Source: CAYTZH01 sp964442285
Lineage (GTDB): Bacteria; Myxococcota_A; UBA9160; JAFDET01
Direction: 5' to 3'
DNA length: 64,000 nt
Assembly: GCA_964442285.1 (NCBI GenBank)
Contig: CAYTZH010000006.1
Coordinates: forward strand, 84,278-148,277
Below, piece after piece: positions 26,626-37,854 of this stretch. How positions within the stretch are numbered: the first letter of the stretch is position 1; the number at the start of each line of letters is the position of its first letter. The notes under the pieces were generated by a model. It was not told the DNA's origin and ran no database searches. It saw nothing but the letters and a program-made list of their open reading frames with translations. A program made the translations under genes and the position numbers.

Positions 26626-29623
26626 CGGTGAGGGCGGGCCGGGAGCGGTGCAGGGGCTCCGCCTGCGGGTCTCGCTGCAGGGCCTGCTCGAAGGCGCTCG
26701 CGCCCTCGGCCGGGGCCGCGCGGGCCCAGGCCGCGAGTACGCGCGCCAGCGCCTCGCGCAGCGCCTCCCGGCGGCCGGCCGCGAAGGGCACCTCCTCGTC
26801 GCCCAGGAAGGCCCCGCTGTAGAGGGCCAGGGCCGCCGCGCCGTCTTCCCGCGGGTCGCCGGAGGGGGACGCTGCAAGATCGGCCAGGCGCCACGCGTCG
26901 ACGGAGACCCAGCGCGGGTCCAGGCCCAGGCGGCCGTCGGCGAGCACCAGCGCCTCCTCGACCTCCAGGTGCCGGCGCAGCCGGTGCAGCGTGGTGTCGA
27001 AGGAGCGCTGCCCCGCGCGCGCATAGGCCGCGTCCGGCCAGAGCGCCTCCAGGAGGTCGAGGACGGGAACGCGACGGCCCCCGGCTGCGATCAACGCCTC
27101 CAGGAGCTGGCGGGCCCGGGGGCGGAGCCCGCCGGGATCCAGGACCTGGCCGTCGCGGCGCAGCGCGAGCCCGCCCAGCGTCCGGATCTCCAGCCGCGCG
27201 GGCCAGGCCACCCGGGGCGCAAGGCGCTCGGGCGCCGGCAGGCGGGCCCGCCGCGCGAGACGGCGCGCGGCCTCGGGCGCGACGTCCGCCTCCAGGGCCC
27301 GCGCGCACAGCGCGGCCACGCGGTCGGGCAGCCAGCCGGGCACCACGCGCAGCCCGGCGCGCTCCGCCGCCTCCAGGGCGGAGGCCAGCCTCTCCGGGGG
27401 CGCCCCGGGGAGCTCGGCGCGCGCCAGCGCCACGCCGAGCGCCACGAGCCGGCTGCCCGTCGCGTGGCCAGCGGCCCGACGCAGGTCCACCTCGGCGCCC
27501 GCCGGATCGCCCTCTCCCAGCCAGGCCCGCGCGCGCAGGGTGCGCGCCACGCCGGCCAGCACCGCGGGTCCCGGCCCGTCGCCCAGGACGGTCAGGGCCT
27601 GGTCCAGGTGGCCGCGCGCGCGCGCCGGCTCGCCCTCGGCCAGCGCGGACAGGCCCTGGAGGGTGTCGTACTCGGCGCGCTCGAACTCGCCCGCGCCCTC
27701 CAGGGTCTCGGCCAGGGCGGACAGCCGCCGGCGCGCCCCCGCGACCGCGCCGGCGTGCAGCAGCCCCCATCCGGCCTGGGCGGACACGTGGACCTGTCCC
27801 GCGCGGCCCGCGGCGTCGTCCGGCAGGGACTCCGCAAGCGCCACGTGCTCCAGACACGCGGCCAGGTCGCCGCGGCACCACGCGGCGGTGGCCTCGGCGC
27901 CGTGCCAGTGGAAGCGCGCATAGGGGTCCACCTCGTCGCGGCGCACCAGCGGGCGCACCCGGTCGAGCACGGCGTCGAGGCGGCCGGGGTCGCCGGACCA
28001 GGCGAGCCGGTGCACCAGGCCGATGCCGAGCCCCACCCGGGCCTGGGCCGGCAGCGGCCGGTCCAGGTGCGCCAGCGCGGACGCCTCGCAGTCCGCCAGG
28101 GCGGGGTCGGCCGGGTCGCCCACCACGCCCGCGAGCAGACGCGCCGTCCACACGGCCAGGGCGACACCGCCCTCGCGCGGCGGCCCGAGCGCGCGCGCCA
28201 CGCGGTCGTGTCCGGCCAGCCAGGCCGCCAGCCGGGGAGCGTCCCCCCGCCCGACGAAGTACGAGTCGGTGGTGGCGGCCCAGGCCAGCCAGGCGGCGTC
28301 CGCGTCGCCCCGCTCGCACAGGGCGTGGAACGCGCCCTCCAGCATCGCGCGGGCTCCGCGTGGATCCTCGGTGATGCGGCACACTCCCTGCCACAGCCGC
28401 AGCACCGGGCGCTGCGAGAGCGCCTCGAGCGGCAGCGCCGCCAGCCAACGCGCCAGGGTCACGCGTCGCCCCACCGCGGCCAGGAGCGGCGCCTGGCGCT
28501 CGGCGAGATCCGCCAACGCGTCCGCCTCGCCCTGCTGCATGAGGAGACCGGCGGCCGCGTCGGGCGCGCCCGCGGCCTCGCACACCCGGGCCGCGCCCCG
28601 CACCCGCCCGGCCCAGGCCGCGGCGCCCAGCTCGCGGGGGCCGCGCGCGCGCAAGAACTCGCGGAACAGCTCGTGCAGCGTGTAGACCGCATCCGGCGCA
28701 TGCACAGGCCCGCTCGCGCGCGCGACCACGCCCCGGGCCTCCAGCCCCGCCAGCACCTCGCCGGCACCCGGGTCCTCGCCCAGCGCGGCGAGCTGCGCTC
28801 CGGTCACCTCCGGCAGCAGCGCTGCGCAGGCCAGGGTGCGGCGCTCCGCAGAGGAGAGGCCGGCCAGGATCTCCGCCTCGAAGTAGCCCGCCAGGTCCTC
28901 CCGCGGCACGCGACGCCCGTCTGCGCCGCGCTCGCCGCACAACAGGCGCACCGCCACGGCCCAGCCGCCGCTTCGCGTCTGGATCGCCGCCAGGTGCTGC
29001 GGATCGGCGCGGTGGCCCTCGTGCCGGCACACGAGCCGCGCCGTCTCCTCCGGCGTGAACGCCAGCGCGCCGGCCCCGAGGCGCGCAAGCTCGCCGTGGG
29101 CCAGCGCACGGGCCAGGGCCTCGGGGGGACCGCGCCGGCTCGCCAGCAGGAGGCAGGCGCCGGCTGGACGCTCCGCCAGCACCACCGCCAGCAGCGCCGG
29201 CACGACGCCCGACTCCGCCACGGCGTGGAGGTCGTCCAGCGCCAACACGGCACCCTCGCCCAGGCGCGCCCAGGCGGCGCGAAAGAAGCGCCGGCCGAAG
29301 GCCAGGGGGTCGGCGGGGGCCGCACGGAGCGCGGGAAGCGGGCGCCGGCTCCGGGACGAGGCGCGGCGCACTGCCTCCCGCAGGTCGCTCAGGAAGGGTA
29401 CGGGATCCACGTCGCCGGGATCCGCGCGCAGCCACACCCGCGGCCCGCCCGCGCGCGCCGACCAGTCCGCCGCCAGCGTGGTCTTGCCACTTCCGGCCGG
29501 GCCTTCGATCCAGACCGCGCCGGGCCTGGCGCGGATCGCGTCCAGCCGGGCGCACAGGCGCCTGCGATGCAAGGCGCCGCCGACGTCGGGCGGCACGATC
29601 CGGGCCGGTGTGCGGGACGCCAT
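26585..29623 (-). CDS. Large MalT-like NTPase regulator with C-terminal winged-helix/BTAD domain
   Basis: The 1012-residue protein has an N-terminal STAND/MalT-like NTPase with Walker A GPAGSGKT (residues 41-48) and Walker B VLALDDLH. A long helical repeat region (TPR-like) covers about residues 330-800. The last 200 residues form an OmpR-type winged helix (IRTLGGLALRRDGQVLD) followed by a bacterial transcriptional activation (BTAD) module. This order, with DNA binding at the C-terminus, is seen in large SARP/BTAD regulators that respond to a small ligand. The ATG at 29623 starts just before the NTPase. The target genes are unknown; both neighbours are transcribed away from or unrelated to it. 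Confidence 0.85.
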   Translation of the reverse strand: MASRTPARIVPPDVGGALHRRRLCARLDAIRARPGAVWIEGPAGSGKTTLAADWSARAGGPRVWLRADPGDVDPVPFLSDLREAVRRASSRSRRPLPALRAAPADPLAFGRRFFRAAWARLGEGAVLALDDLHAVAESGVVPALLAVVLAERPAGACLLLASRRGPPEALARALAHGELARLGAGALAFTPEETARLVCRHEGHRADPQHLAAIQTRSGGWAVAVRLLCGERGADGRRVPREDLAGYFEAEILAGLSSAERRTLACAALLPEVTGAQLAALGEDPGAGEVLAGLEARGVVARASGPVHAPDAVYTLHELFREFLRARGPRELGAAAWAGRVRGAARVCEAAGAPDAAAGLLMQQGEADALADLAERQAPLLAAVGRRVTLARWLAALPLEALSQRPVLRLWQGVCRITEDPRGARAMLEGAFHALCERGDADAAWLAWAATTDSYFVGRGDAPRLAAWLAGHDRVARALGPPREGGVALAVWTARLLAGVVGDPADPALADCEASALAHLDRPLPAQARVGLGIGLVHRLAWSGDPGRLDAVLDRVRPLVRRDEVDPYARFHWHGAEATAAWCRGDLAACLEHVALAESLPDDAAGRAGQVHVSAQAGWGLLHAGAVAGARRRLSALAETLEGAGEFERAEYDTLQGLSALAEGEPARARGHLDQALTVLGDGPGPAVLAGVARTLRARAWLGEGDPAGAEVDLRRAAGHATGSRLVALGVALARAELPGAPPERLASALEAAERAGLRVVPGWLPDRVAALCARALEADVAPEAARRLARRARLPAPERLAPRVAWPARLEIRTLGGLALRRDGQVLDPGGLRPRARQLLEALIAAGGRRVPVLDLLEALWPDAAYARAGQRSFDTTLHRLRRHLEVEEALVLADGRLGLDPRWVSVDAWRLADLAASPSGDPREDGAAALALYSGAFLGDEEVPFAAGRREALREALARVLAAWARAAPAEGASAFEQALQRDPQAEPLHRSRPALTGPERAASRRRSAR

Positions 29624-29700
29624 CACACGAGCTTGGCACGACCGCCCTCCCGGCGGCCATGAAGAAGCGGTAGCGGATCGGGAAGTCCACGGGCCCGGGG

Positions 29701-29762
29701 GGAACGCGGGCGCCTCCGGGGGGAACGCGGGCGCCTCCGGGGGGAACGCGGGCGCCTCCGGG
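29701..29762. repeat. Three perfect tandem copies of a 21-bp unit
   Basis: The unit ggaacgcgggcgcctccggg(g) is repeated at 29701, 29722 and 29743 without mismatch, in the 295-bp gap between the regulator gene and the 149-residue ORF. No gene is visible in this gap (29624-29918). The repeats lie upstream of both divergent genes and could be protein-binding iterons or a simple expansion. Confidence 0.85.
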
Positions 29763-29918
29763 CGACGACTCGCGCTCGCATGACTCGTCCGGCCCCCACC
29801 CCCAGCTAGCCTCCACGCACGCCCGAAGCGCGGAACCGTCGAACCTCCGGCGGTCGGGAGGAGACTCATCCCACGACCCGCTCTGAGGGTCCGCTCATCG
29901 GGGAGACAGGAACGAGCC

Positions 29919-30368
29919 ATGGCGTACGAAGCGGATTTCTACACGGTCGCGAACGTGGTCGGGTACACGGGGAATCTACGCACGCAGAACGGCTCGCTCT
30001 ACTTCCACGATCCCAGGAAGAGCAAGCACGGTCGCATCACGATGGGCCACGACCAGCCGCCCAACAACGGGCGGGGCGTCCCCAGCACAACCAGTGACTA
30101 CCAGCGCAAGAACATGTTCGTGGACTGGGAGGCATACCAGAACCCGGAGAACCCGATCGAGGACACCGTCTCCGAGGCGCGGAGCCCCTGGTACGAAGAG
30201 GGTGGCTTCAAGGACAAGGTCCAGGTGGAGTACGTCGATGGCGAGATCGTCCACGTGAGCCGCGGCCAGTACATCAAGATCAGCCCGAAGTCGCTGCCCC
30301 AGAACCGGGCGCTCATCGAGCTCATCCTCTCCAGGTACCCCGACAGGAAGGCGAACAACCGGGGCTGA
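29919..30368 (+). CDS. Orphan soluble protein, function unknown
   Basis: The 149-residue protein starts MAYEADFYTVANVVGYTGNL and is rich in Tyr, Asn and Lys, unlike its Ala/Arg-rich neighbours. It has no signal peptide or membrane segment. I do not recognise its family. The composition suggests recent transfer. A purine-rich GGGGAGACAGGAA stretch precedes the ATG, somewhat far away. It converges on the pyrophosphatase gene, with 5 nt between the stops. Confidence 0.75.
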   Translation: MAYEADFYTVANVVGYTGNLRTQNGSLYFHDPRKSKHGRITMGHDQPPNNGRGVPSTTSDYQRKNMFVDWEAYQNPENPIEDTVSEARSPWYEEGGFKDKVQVEYVDGEIVHVSRGQYIKISPKSLPQNRALIELILSRYPDRKANNRG

Positions 30369-30373
30369 GCGGG

Positions 30374-32566
<2,193 letters not shown>

Positions 32567-32576
32567 GTGGACCTCG

Positions 32577-33347
32577 TCACTGGGCCGAACGCCACCAGAC
32601 GTAGTGATGGGTCTCCAGCTCCTCGACACTGGGGAACCGGTAGAAGGCGAAGTCCTGCTGGTCGCCCACGTAGAAGCCGCCGCGGATCGTCCGATAGAAG
32701 ACGCCCTCGTCGACCAGCTCTCTCAGGACGAGCTTGCTCTCCTTCCCGCCGGGAGCCAGCAGCGACGCCAACACGTCCCGGAGGTGCTCCATGTTGGGGT
32801 ACGGCAGGTCGCGGGCTTCGCCGTGCTCCGGGTCCGTCGCGAGCCCCCGCAGGTGCAGCTGGGAGAAGACGATGCGCGGCACGTGGACCGGGCGCGAGGG
32901 ATCGGTGATCGACCGGCAGAAATCCCTGGGCTCCAGACGGCTGGCGACCATGGGGCTGATGGGGCAGAACTCCTGGTACAGGTGGACCTGCCGCTCGGGC
33001 TCGGGCACGTACGCCGCGCGGTCCAGCTCCAGGGTCTGGCCGTCCCGGGTCACCAGGTACAGCCTGCCCAGAGCCTCCAGCGGAATCCGCGACAGCACGC
33101 GGTAGATGCTCAGGTAGACCGAGCGTTTGGGGCTCCCGTCCGGCTTCGCCACACAACGTTCGCCGATCAGGTGCAGCGGGAACTCGTCGGTGGGCACCTT
33201 CTCCGGATCCACCCCGAAGAAGACCGCGACTCCCCGGGAACGAGCCATGGTCCCCACCGCGTAGTAGCGCCCGAACTCCCACGGATCCAGCATCGAGGCG
33301 ATCAGGGCCTGGGGAATCAAGGAGGCGTAGAGGTATGTATCGCTCAC
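32577..33347 (-). CDS. Unknown protein, second member of a paralogous pair upstream of the pyrophosphatase
   Basis: The 256-residue soluble protein is clearly related to the gene before it. Shared landmarks, in order, are ALIASMLDPWEFGRYYAVG, then SIYRVL...LEALGRLYLVT, and FCRSITDP with PRIVFSQL; it ends WWRSAQ. The name of the family is not known to me. No membrane segment or known catalytic motif is seen. Its GTG has AGGA 5 nt upstream and lies 11 nt after the previous stop. The pyrophosphatase follows after another 10 nt, so the three are one transcription unit. Confidence 0.85.
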   Translation of the reverse strand: MSDTYLYASLIPQALIASMLDPWEFGRYYAVGTMARSRGVAVFFGVDPEKVPTDEFPLHLIGERCVAKPDGSPKRSVYLSIYRVLSRIPLEALGRLYLVTRDGQTLELDRAAYVPEPERQVHLYQEFCPISPMVASRLEPRDFCRSITDPSRPVHVPRIVFSQLHLRGLATDPEHGEARDLPYPNMEHLRDVLASLLAPGGKESKLVLRELVDEGVFYRTIRGGFYVGDQQDFAFYRFPSVEELETHHYVWWRSAQ

Positions 33348-33358
33348 GGATCCTGGGC

Positions 33359-34150
33359 TCAGGAGCTCGTCCGCCACCAGGCGCGATGCTTGGACCGGAG
33401 CTCGTCCTGGCTGGGCATCGGATAGAAGACCATCTCCGACCCGGCGGCCAGCCAGAACCCGTGCCGGACCAGACCGAACGGGATCCCATCGAAGCTGCCG
33501 TGGCCCCCGATCGACTTCGTCCGGGCCGCGCTGTCGCCGTCGACCGCCTGGAGGACGCCCTCGAGCTTCTGGGGGTGTACGCCCGGGACGGGAGAAGGCG
33601 TGAAGGGGTCGCTCTGGCGATCGCTCAGGAACTTCTGCACGTCGACATCGAGCTGCGTGAAGAAGAGCTTCGGAAACGAGAGGTGGTTCTCCGGAGAGGT
33701 CATCAGGGCGCCGAACCCACGCTGATCGTAGGTCGACGCGACGAGCAGGTGCAGGGGGTTCAGCTCCTGGAAGAGCCGGACTCGACCCGAGTCCGTCACC
33801 TTCCAGTCCTGTGTGGGATCGATCCTCAGCGTCTCCCCGCCCGCCGTCGTCGCGTAGAGCGGCCCCATGGCGTCGAGGTCGACGTGCTCCAGCACCCGGT
33901 ACGACTTGATGAACTTGGAGTGCTTCGGCCGGCCGTCCGCGTGCTCGGTGGTCAGCTCGAGGAAGTGATCGATCTCGAAGTAGGGGTTGCGGAACCCGAT
34001 GTCGAGCTCGATGAAGAGCAGCTTCCCCTGGTAGTGGCGGGAGGCTCCGATCGAGTAGTAGCGGCCGAACTGATCCGGCGACAGCTGAGAGGCGATCAGT
34101 GCCTTGCTCGGATGCATGATCACGTAGAGGTGCTTGGTGTGGCTTCCCAT
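33359..34150 (-). CDS. Unknown protein, first member of the paralogous pair
   Basis: The 263-residue soluble protein opens with MGSHTKHLYVIMHPSKALIA and contains SPDQFGRYYSIGASRHY, KSYRVLEHVDLDAMGPLYAT, LNPLHLLVAS and PKLFFTQLDVDV, in the same order as its neighbour; it ends AWWRTSS. Identity to the neighbour looks like roughly a third. No enzyme motif is recognised. AAGGAGAAGG gives a strong ribosome site for the ATG, making it the first gene of the operon. Co-transcription of two diverged copies suggests a heterodimer or a sensor pair, but this is inference. Confidence 0.85.
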   Translation of the reverse strand: MGSHTKHLYVIMHPSKALIASQLSPDQFGRYYSIGASRHYQGKLLFIELDIGFRNPYFEIDHFLELTTEHADGRPKHSKFIKSYRVLEHVDLDAMGPLYATTAGGETLRIDPTQDWKVTDSGRVRLFQELNPLHLLVASTYDQRGFGALMTSPENHLSFPKLFFTQLDVDVQKFLSDRQSDPFTPSPVPGVHPQKLEGVLQAVDGDSAARTKSIGGHGSFDGIPFGLVRHGFWLAAGSEMVFYPMPSQDELRSKHRAWWRTSS

Positions 34151-34711
34151 GGCCTTCTCCTTCGGGGCGTGGATCCGTCTGCCTCTGCGTCGGGCATGCC
34201 CATGGCGGCATCGAGGCGCGACCGCCCCACCGACATGGCGATGCCGGGGCCCGAACGAGGCCGGCATTGTGCCATCTGCCTCCGCGAAGACAAGCGCGCC
34301 TCCCGGGCCTGGCCCATGGGACACCACGCGGGCGACGTGCGCAGGATCGAGCCCCTTGGCGGTGGGATTGCGCGGATCGGATCGCGATGCTCCGCACGGG
34401 CCCGCGCAGCCCCGACCCGAAGCCGCGGGAAACGACGGGGCCCGAGCACGCCCCGGTACGGCGTGGTGCGGAGCTCGCGGTGCGTCGGCGAGCCGACAGT
34501 CCGGCGCGGAGAAGCCGAACCGGGGGGCCGATGACCCTCCGAAGGATGGCTCCCCAGGGGATCGACCCTGGCCTGCTGGCGGCCCGGATCGGGCGGCTCG
34601 CGGACCGGAGCGGGCGGACGCTCGCCGGGAGGCGGCTCCGGGCCCGGGCCCTCGTCGCGTCGGCGCTCGCCGGAGCCGGCCGTCGGGCGCTCGCCAGGCC
34701 CGGCCGTCGCC
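34151..34711. other. Gene-free stretch
   Basis: About 560 bp upstream of the paralog operon. All six frames here are Arg/Pro-rich noise without starts supported by a ribosome site. I see no RNA gene or clear repeat. It must contain the operon promoter, but no convincing -35/-10 pair was found. Confidence 0.5.
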
Positions 34712-35192
34712 TCACGCATCGACGAAACGCTCGCCGTCGCGGGTGACCGCCAGGACCCGGGCGCCGTCGGGGAGCGCCGGATCGACCGCGCGCAGATCGA
34801 GGTCCTCGAGGGCCTGCAGCCGCTCGCCGTCCTCGTCCACGATCACCACCTCGTGGCCATTGCCGAGGAGCGACCGGGCCGACGCCAGGGTGAGGGCGCC
34901 CGCGCCGATGAAGGCGATCCGCAGCGTAGCCGTGGGCCCGGAAGGCGAGCCAGGAGAGGACGACGAGGGGGAGGTGGGCGCTCACCAGGGCCAGCACGCC
35001 TTCCACGTCGCGCGGGGAGAGGCGGTCGCGCCCCAGGCGTGCGGGCACCCGCGCCGACGGGGGCACCGACACCCGATCCAGCAGGAGCCACAGGACCCGC
35101 AGGCAGACGAGGAAGCGGAAGACCTTGATCCCCCCGCCGCGGCGGAGGTCCCGGGGGACGGCCGGGAGCCGGAGGCCTGCGGCTGCGGCCAC
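34712..35192 (-). pseudogene. Frameshifted gene: membrane segments plus TrkA_N-like Rossmann fragment
   Basis: From GTG 35192 one frame reads a plausible two-helix membrane protein (FRFLVCLRVLWLLLDR, later VSAHLPLVVLSWLAFRAHGY). At about 34925 the sense moves to another frame, LRIAFIGAGALTLASARSLL with HEVVIVDEDGERL, a TrkA_N/KTN dinucleotide-binding start, which ends at TGA 34712 after only 70 codons. The Rossmann piece has no ATG, GTG or TTG of its own. Joining the two needs one frameshift, and even then the protein would be much shorter than K+-channel regulators. I read it as a broken remnant. Confidence 0.45.
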
Positions 35193-35267
35193 CCGGCGTG
35201 CAACCCGGACGACGCCGAGGACTTGCGTGCGGCGACGCGCGCCTCGGCGCGCGACGACGCGCGCGCC

Positions 35268-36566
35268 TCAGCGCGCGGCCGCCCGCCTCGTGACCAGCAC
35301 CCGCCAGACGCGTCCGTTGGTGTCGTCGGCCAGGTAGAGGGAGCCGTCGGGTCCCTGCGCGACGCCGGTCATCCGGAAGGCCGTGGGGCTGGACGCGCCG
35401 ATGGCGAAGGTCTCGTAGCCCGTCGGGCGTCCCTCCTCGAAGCGGACGAAGGCGATGCGGTAGCCCTCCTGGGGCAACGGCGCGCGGTTCCAGGAGCCGC
35501 GGAAGGCGACGAAGGCGCCGCCCCGGTAGCGCGCCGGGAACATCTTTCCGGTGTAGAAGACGAGGGCCATGGGCGCCCAGTGCGCCGGGAACGCCAGGTC
35601 CGGGCGCACCTTGTCCGCGCAGCGTCCCTGCGCCTCGCCGTCGCCGCCGTACTCCGGCGCCAGCACCTTCCGCCCGCGGATCCCGTCGTGGTAGCAGTAG
35701 GGCCAGCCGAGATCGCTGCCTGCCTCGAGGCGGACCATCTCCTCGGCGGGCAGGGAGGCGTTGCGTTCCTCGCTGAAGCCCCAGAGGGAGGACAGCGCGT
35801 CGCGGCCGTTCACCACGGCCCAGAGCGCCCCCGTCCCGGGCTGCACGGCCAGGGCCAGGGCGTGGCGCAGGCCGGTGGCGAAGCGCCGCTCGGGCCCGTG
35901 GCGCTGTCCCGTCTCGTCGGCGGCGTAGCGCCAGACGCCCGCCTGCTGTGCGAGCTGGGGGCACGGGTCGATCCCCGGCGAGCGGGGCGTGCGCTTCTGC
36001 TCCTGGCAGGCGTTGGACGGCGCGCCCACCTCCACGTAGAGGGCGCCGTCGGGTCCGAGGGCGATGGCCTTCGGCCGATGCTCCCGCTGCTCGGGAAACC
36101 CGGTCACGAGGACCTCCGGCTCGCCCTCCGGCGCGAGCCGACCCGTCGCCCAGGACCAGCGCACCACGCGGTCGTGGGCGGCGTAGTACAGATGGGTGTC
36201 GGTCAACGCCACGCCGTGGCCGTCGCCGCGCCCGAAGCTGCGGCGCTCGTCGGCCCGCCCGTCACCGTCCACGTCCCGCAAGGCGAGCACGCCGCCGGAG
36301 CCGCCGTCGCGCGAGCGCCGGGCGGCGAAGACGTCGCCGCCCGGCGCCACGACCAGATTGCGCACCGGGCCGGCGTCGGCCGCCATCTCGAGGGCGCAGA
36401 AGCCCGCCGGCAGGCGAAGGCCGGCGTCGTCGACGGCGCAGCGGGGGTCGCTCGCGGCGTCGCCCGCGGCGAGCAGCACCGCCGCGGCGAGCGCCGGAGC
36501 CAGCCGGTGGACTGCGGCACCCGGAGGCACGGACTGGCGGCGGAGAGAGTCGGGGGAGTTCGGCAT
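35268..36566 (-). CDS. PQQ-dependent sugar dehydrogenase-like protein (sorbosone dehydrogenase family)
   Basis: The 432-residue exported protein has a signal peptide (hydrophobic stretch at about residues 23-38) and a six-bladed beta-propeller of the soluble glucose/sorbosone dehydrogenase type. Family landmarks are GLRLPAGF, GHGVAL, RHPKAIALGPDGALYV-like text, ATGLRHALALAVQP and the C-terminal GVAQGPDGSLYLADD. These enzymes oxidise sugars in the periplasm using PQQ and pass electrons to the respiratory chain. No PQQ synthesis genes are in the window. GGAGGC lies directly before the ATG. Confidence 0.88.
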   Translation of the reverse strand: MPNSPDSLRRQSVPPGAAVHRLAPALAAAVLLAAGDAASDPRCAVDDAGLRLPAGFCALEMAADAGPVRNLVVAPGGDVFAARRSRDGGSGGVLALRDVDGDGRADERRSFGRGDGHGVALTDTHLYYAAHDRVVRWSWATGRLAPEGEPEVLVTGFPEQREHRPKAIALGPDGALYVEVGAPSNACQEQKRTPRSPGIDPCPQLAQQAGVWRYAADETGQRHGPERRFATGLRHALALAVQPGTGALWAVVNGRDALSSLWGFSEERNASLPAEEMVRLEAGSDLGWPYCYHDGIRGRKVLAPEYGGDGEAQGRCADKVRPDLAFPAHWAPMALVFYTGKMFPARYRGGAFVAFRGSWNRAPLPQEGYRIAFVRFEEGRPTGYETFAIGASSPTAFRMTGVAQGPDGSLYLADDTNGRVWRVLVTRRAAAR

Positions 36567-36803
36567 GCCTCCGAGGATCCTTGCCACGGCCGGGCAGCGG
36601 CCCGGGCCAGCGCGCCCATCCGCCGCGGCGGCGGGGGTCGCCAGGCGTGCAGCTTCTACAAACGGGCCGCCCAGCGCCCTCGCGATGGAAGCACACCCCG
36701 CGGACATCCGGAACCTCCAGCCGGGACCACCTCCAGCTCGAGGCCTGAAATGCCGATTCAGAGCCCGGGAGCGCCGGGAGTCGAGCGGCTCGAGGGGGGG
36801 TGC

Positions 36804-37154
36804 GTGGTTCAACCGCTCTTCGGAGTGTTCTTCACCGTCATCGGCCTCTCGATGATTCGGGGATTCCGCCGGCTCCGGGGACACCTCCACCTGGTGGGCA
36901 GGGTCGTCGAGATCGATGAATCGAGGATCAACCACTACTTCGCCGCCATCGACGTCCCCGGCCACGGCCGGACCACGGCTCCATACGAAGATGCAGGCTT
37001 CTATCGAGTCGGGCAGGACGTGAAGTGCATGTGGGACGGAGCCAGCGAGGTCTCCGTATCCGTCGACGATCGCGCATCGCTTCTGATCGGTGGCTGCCTG
37101 ATGACCGTGGTGGGCCTCTTCCTGCTGGCTCAGCATCTCCTGGGTCTCGGATAG
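36804..37154 (+). CDS. Small membrane protein, DUF3592-like
   Basis: With GTG 36804 the 116-residue protein has an N-terminal membrane helix (QPLFGVFFTVIGLSMIRG), a soluble middle of about 60 residues with VGRVVEIDESRI, and a C-terminal helix (LIGGCLMTVVGLFLLAQHLL). This N- and C-terminal helix layout around a VxGxVVE strand is that of DUF3592. GAGGGGGG lies before the GTG. An ATG at 36750 in the same frame is the alternative start. Function unknown. Confidence 0.65.
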   Translation: MVQPLFGVFFTVIGLSMIRGFRRLRGHLHLVGRVVEIDESRINHYFAAIDVPGHGRTTAPYEDAGFYRVGQDVKCMWDGASEVSVSVDDRASLLIGGCLMTVVGLFLLAQHLLGLG

Positions 37155-37288
37155 AAGGCCGCGAGGTCCTTCCCCGGTTGGGTTGCAAGCAGGCGCGAAC
37201 CGCCGAGCCCAGCCTATCATCGAGCCCCGGGGTTTCCGACCCGGCTGGTTTGGCGACAGTCCCAGGAGAGCGATCGGAGGCGAGTTGC

Positions 37289-37741
37289 ATGAAGTCGTTT
37301 CAGAAGATGACAAAGGCCGAGGTGGTCGCGGCGCAGCGAGCCTGGGCGAAGGCCGTGATCGATCAAGACGTGGAGACTCTGCTCGGACTCTACGACTTTG
37401 GTTCACCCGATGAGCCGCTCCTGTTCAAGCCTACGCTGGCGGACGTCATCCGTCTGGATGAGGCGGGTGCGCGTTCCTACTTCGTCGGCGGCAACCCGGA
37501 CTATCCGCACGACGTCGGATTCCTGAACCATGGCTGGAAACGCGTAGAGTTTCAGAGCGCGGTGGGGCCCATCCTGAAAGCGGGTGGCTTGGGGTACAAG
37601 GACATGGGGCACTACACGTTCGTCAACGAGAGAGGCGACGCGACCCGCGCCGACTACACCTTTGCCTATCACAAGATCGACGGCAAAGTGCTGATCTCCC
37701 TTCACCACTCATCATTGACCTGGACACCTCCGGCTGGCTGA
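37289..37741 (+). CDS. NTF2-like (SnoaL / CaMKII-association type) domain protein
   Basis: The 150-residue protein begins with AAQRAWAKAVIDQDVETLLGLY, then FKPTLADVIR, and ends with ADYTFAYHKIDGKVLISLHHSSL. The LHHSS ending and strand order are characteristic of the NTF2-like cone fold used by calcium/calmodulin-kinase-association and SnoaL-like proteins. It is a single-domain protein without export signal. A GGAGGC site lies 9 nt before the ATG. Codon use is slightly less GC-biased than its neighbours. The role is unknown. Confidence 0.8.
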   Translation: MKSFQKMTKAEVVAAQRAWAKAVIDQDVETLLGLYDFGSPDEPLLFKPTLADVIRLDEAGARSYFVGGNPDYPHDVGFLNHGWKRVEFQSAVGPILKAGGLGYKDMGHYTFVNERGDATRADYTFAYHKIDGKVLISLHHSSLTWTPPAG

Positions 37742-37854
37742 GCCGGCTCGACATTCGTGCACTGCCGGCCGCGCGGCTTCTTCAGCGCGTCGTCGAGCGC
37801 GTGGAAGTCGCTGTACACGCCAGCTGCCCACCCCGGGCAGTCGAGTTCGCTGAC

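Noticed and set aside
26562..29816. Second long minus-strand frame through the BTAD regulator region
   Set aside because: Arg/Gly/Pro-rich translation without domains; the NTPase and winged-helix motifs are all in the other frame.
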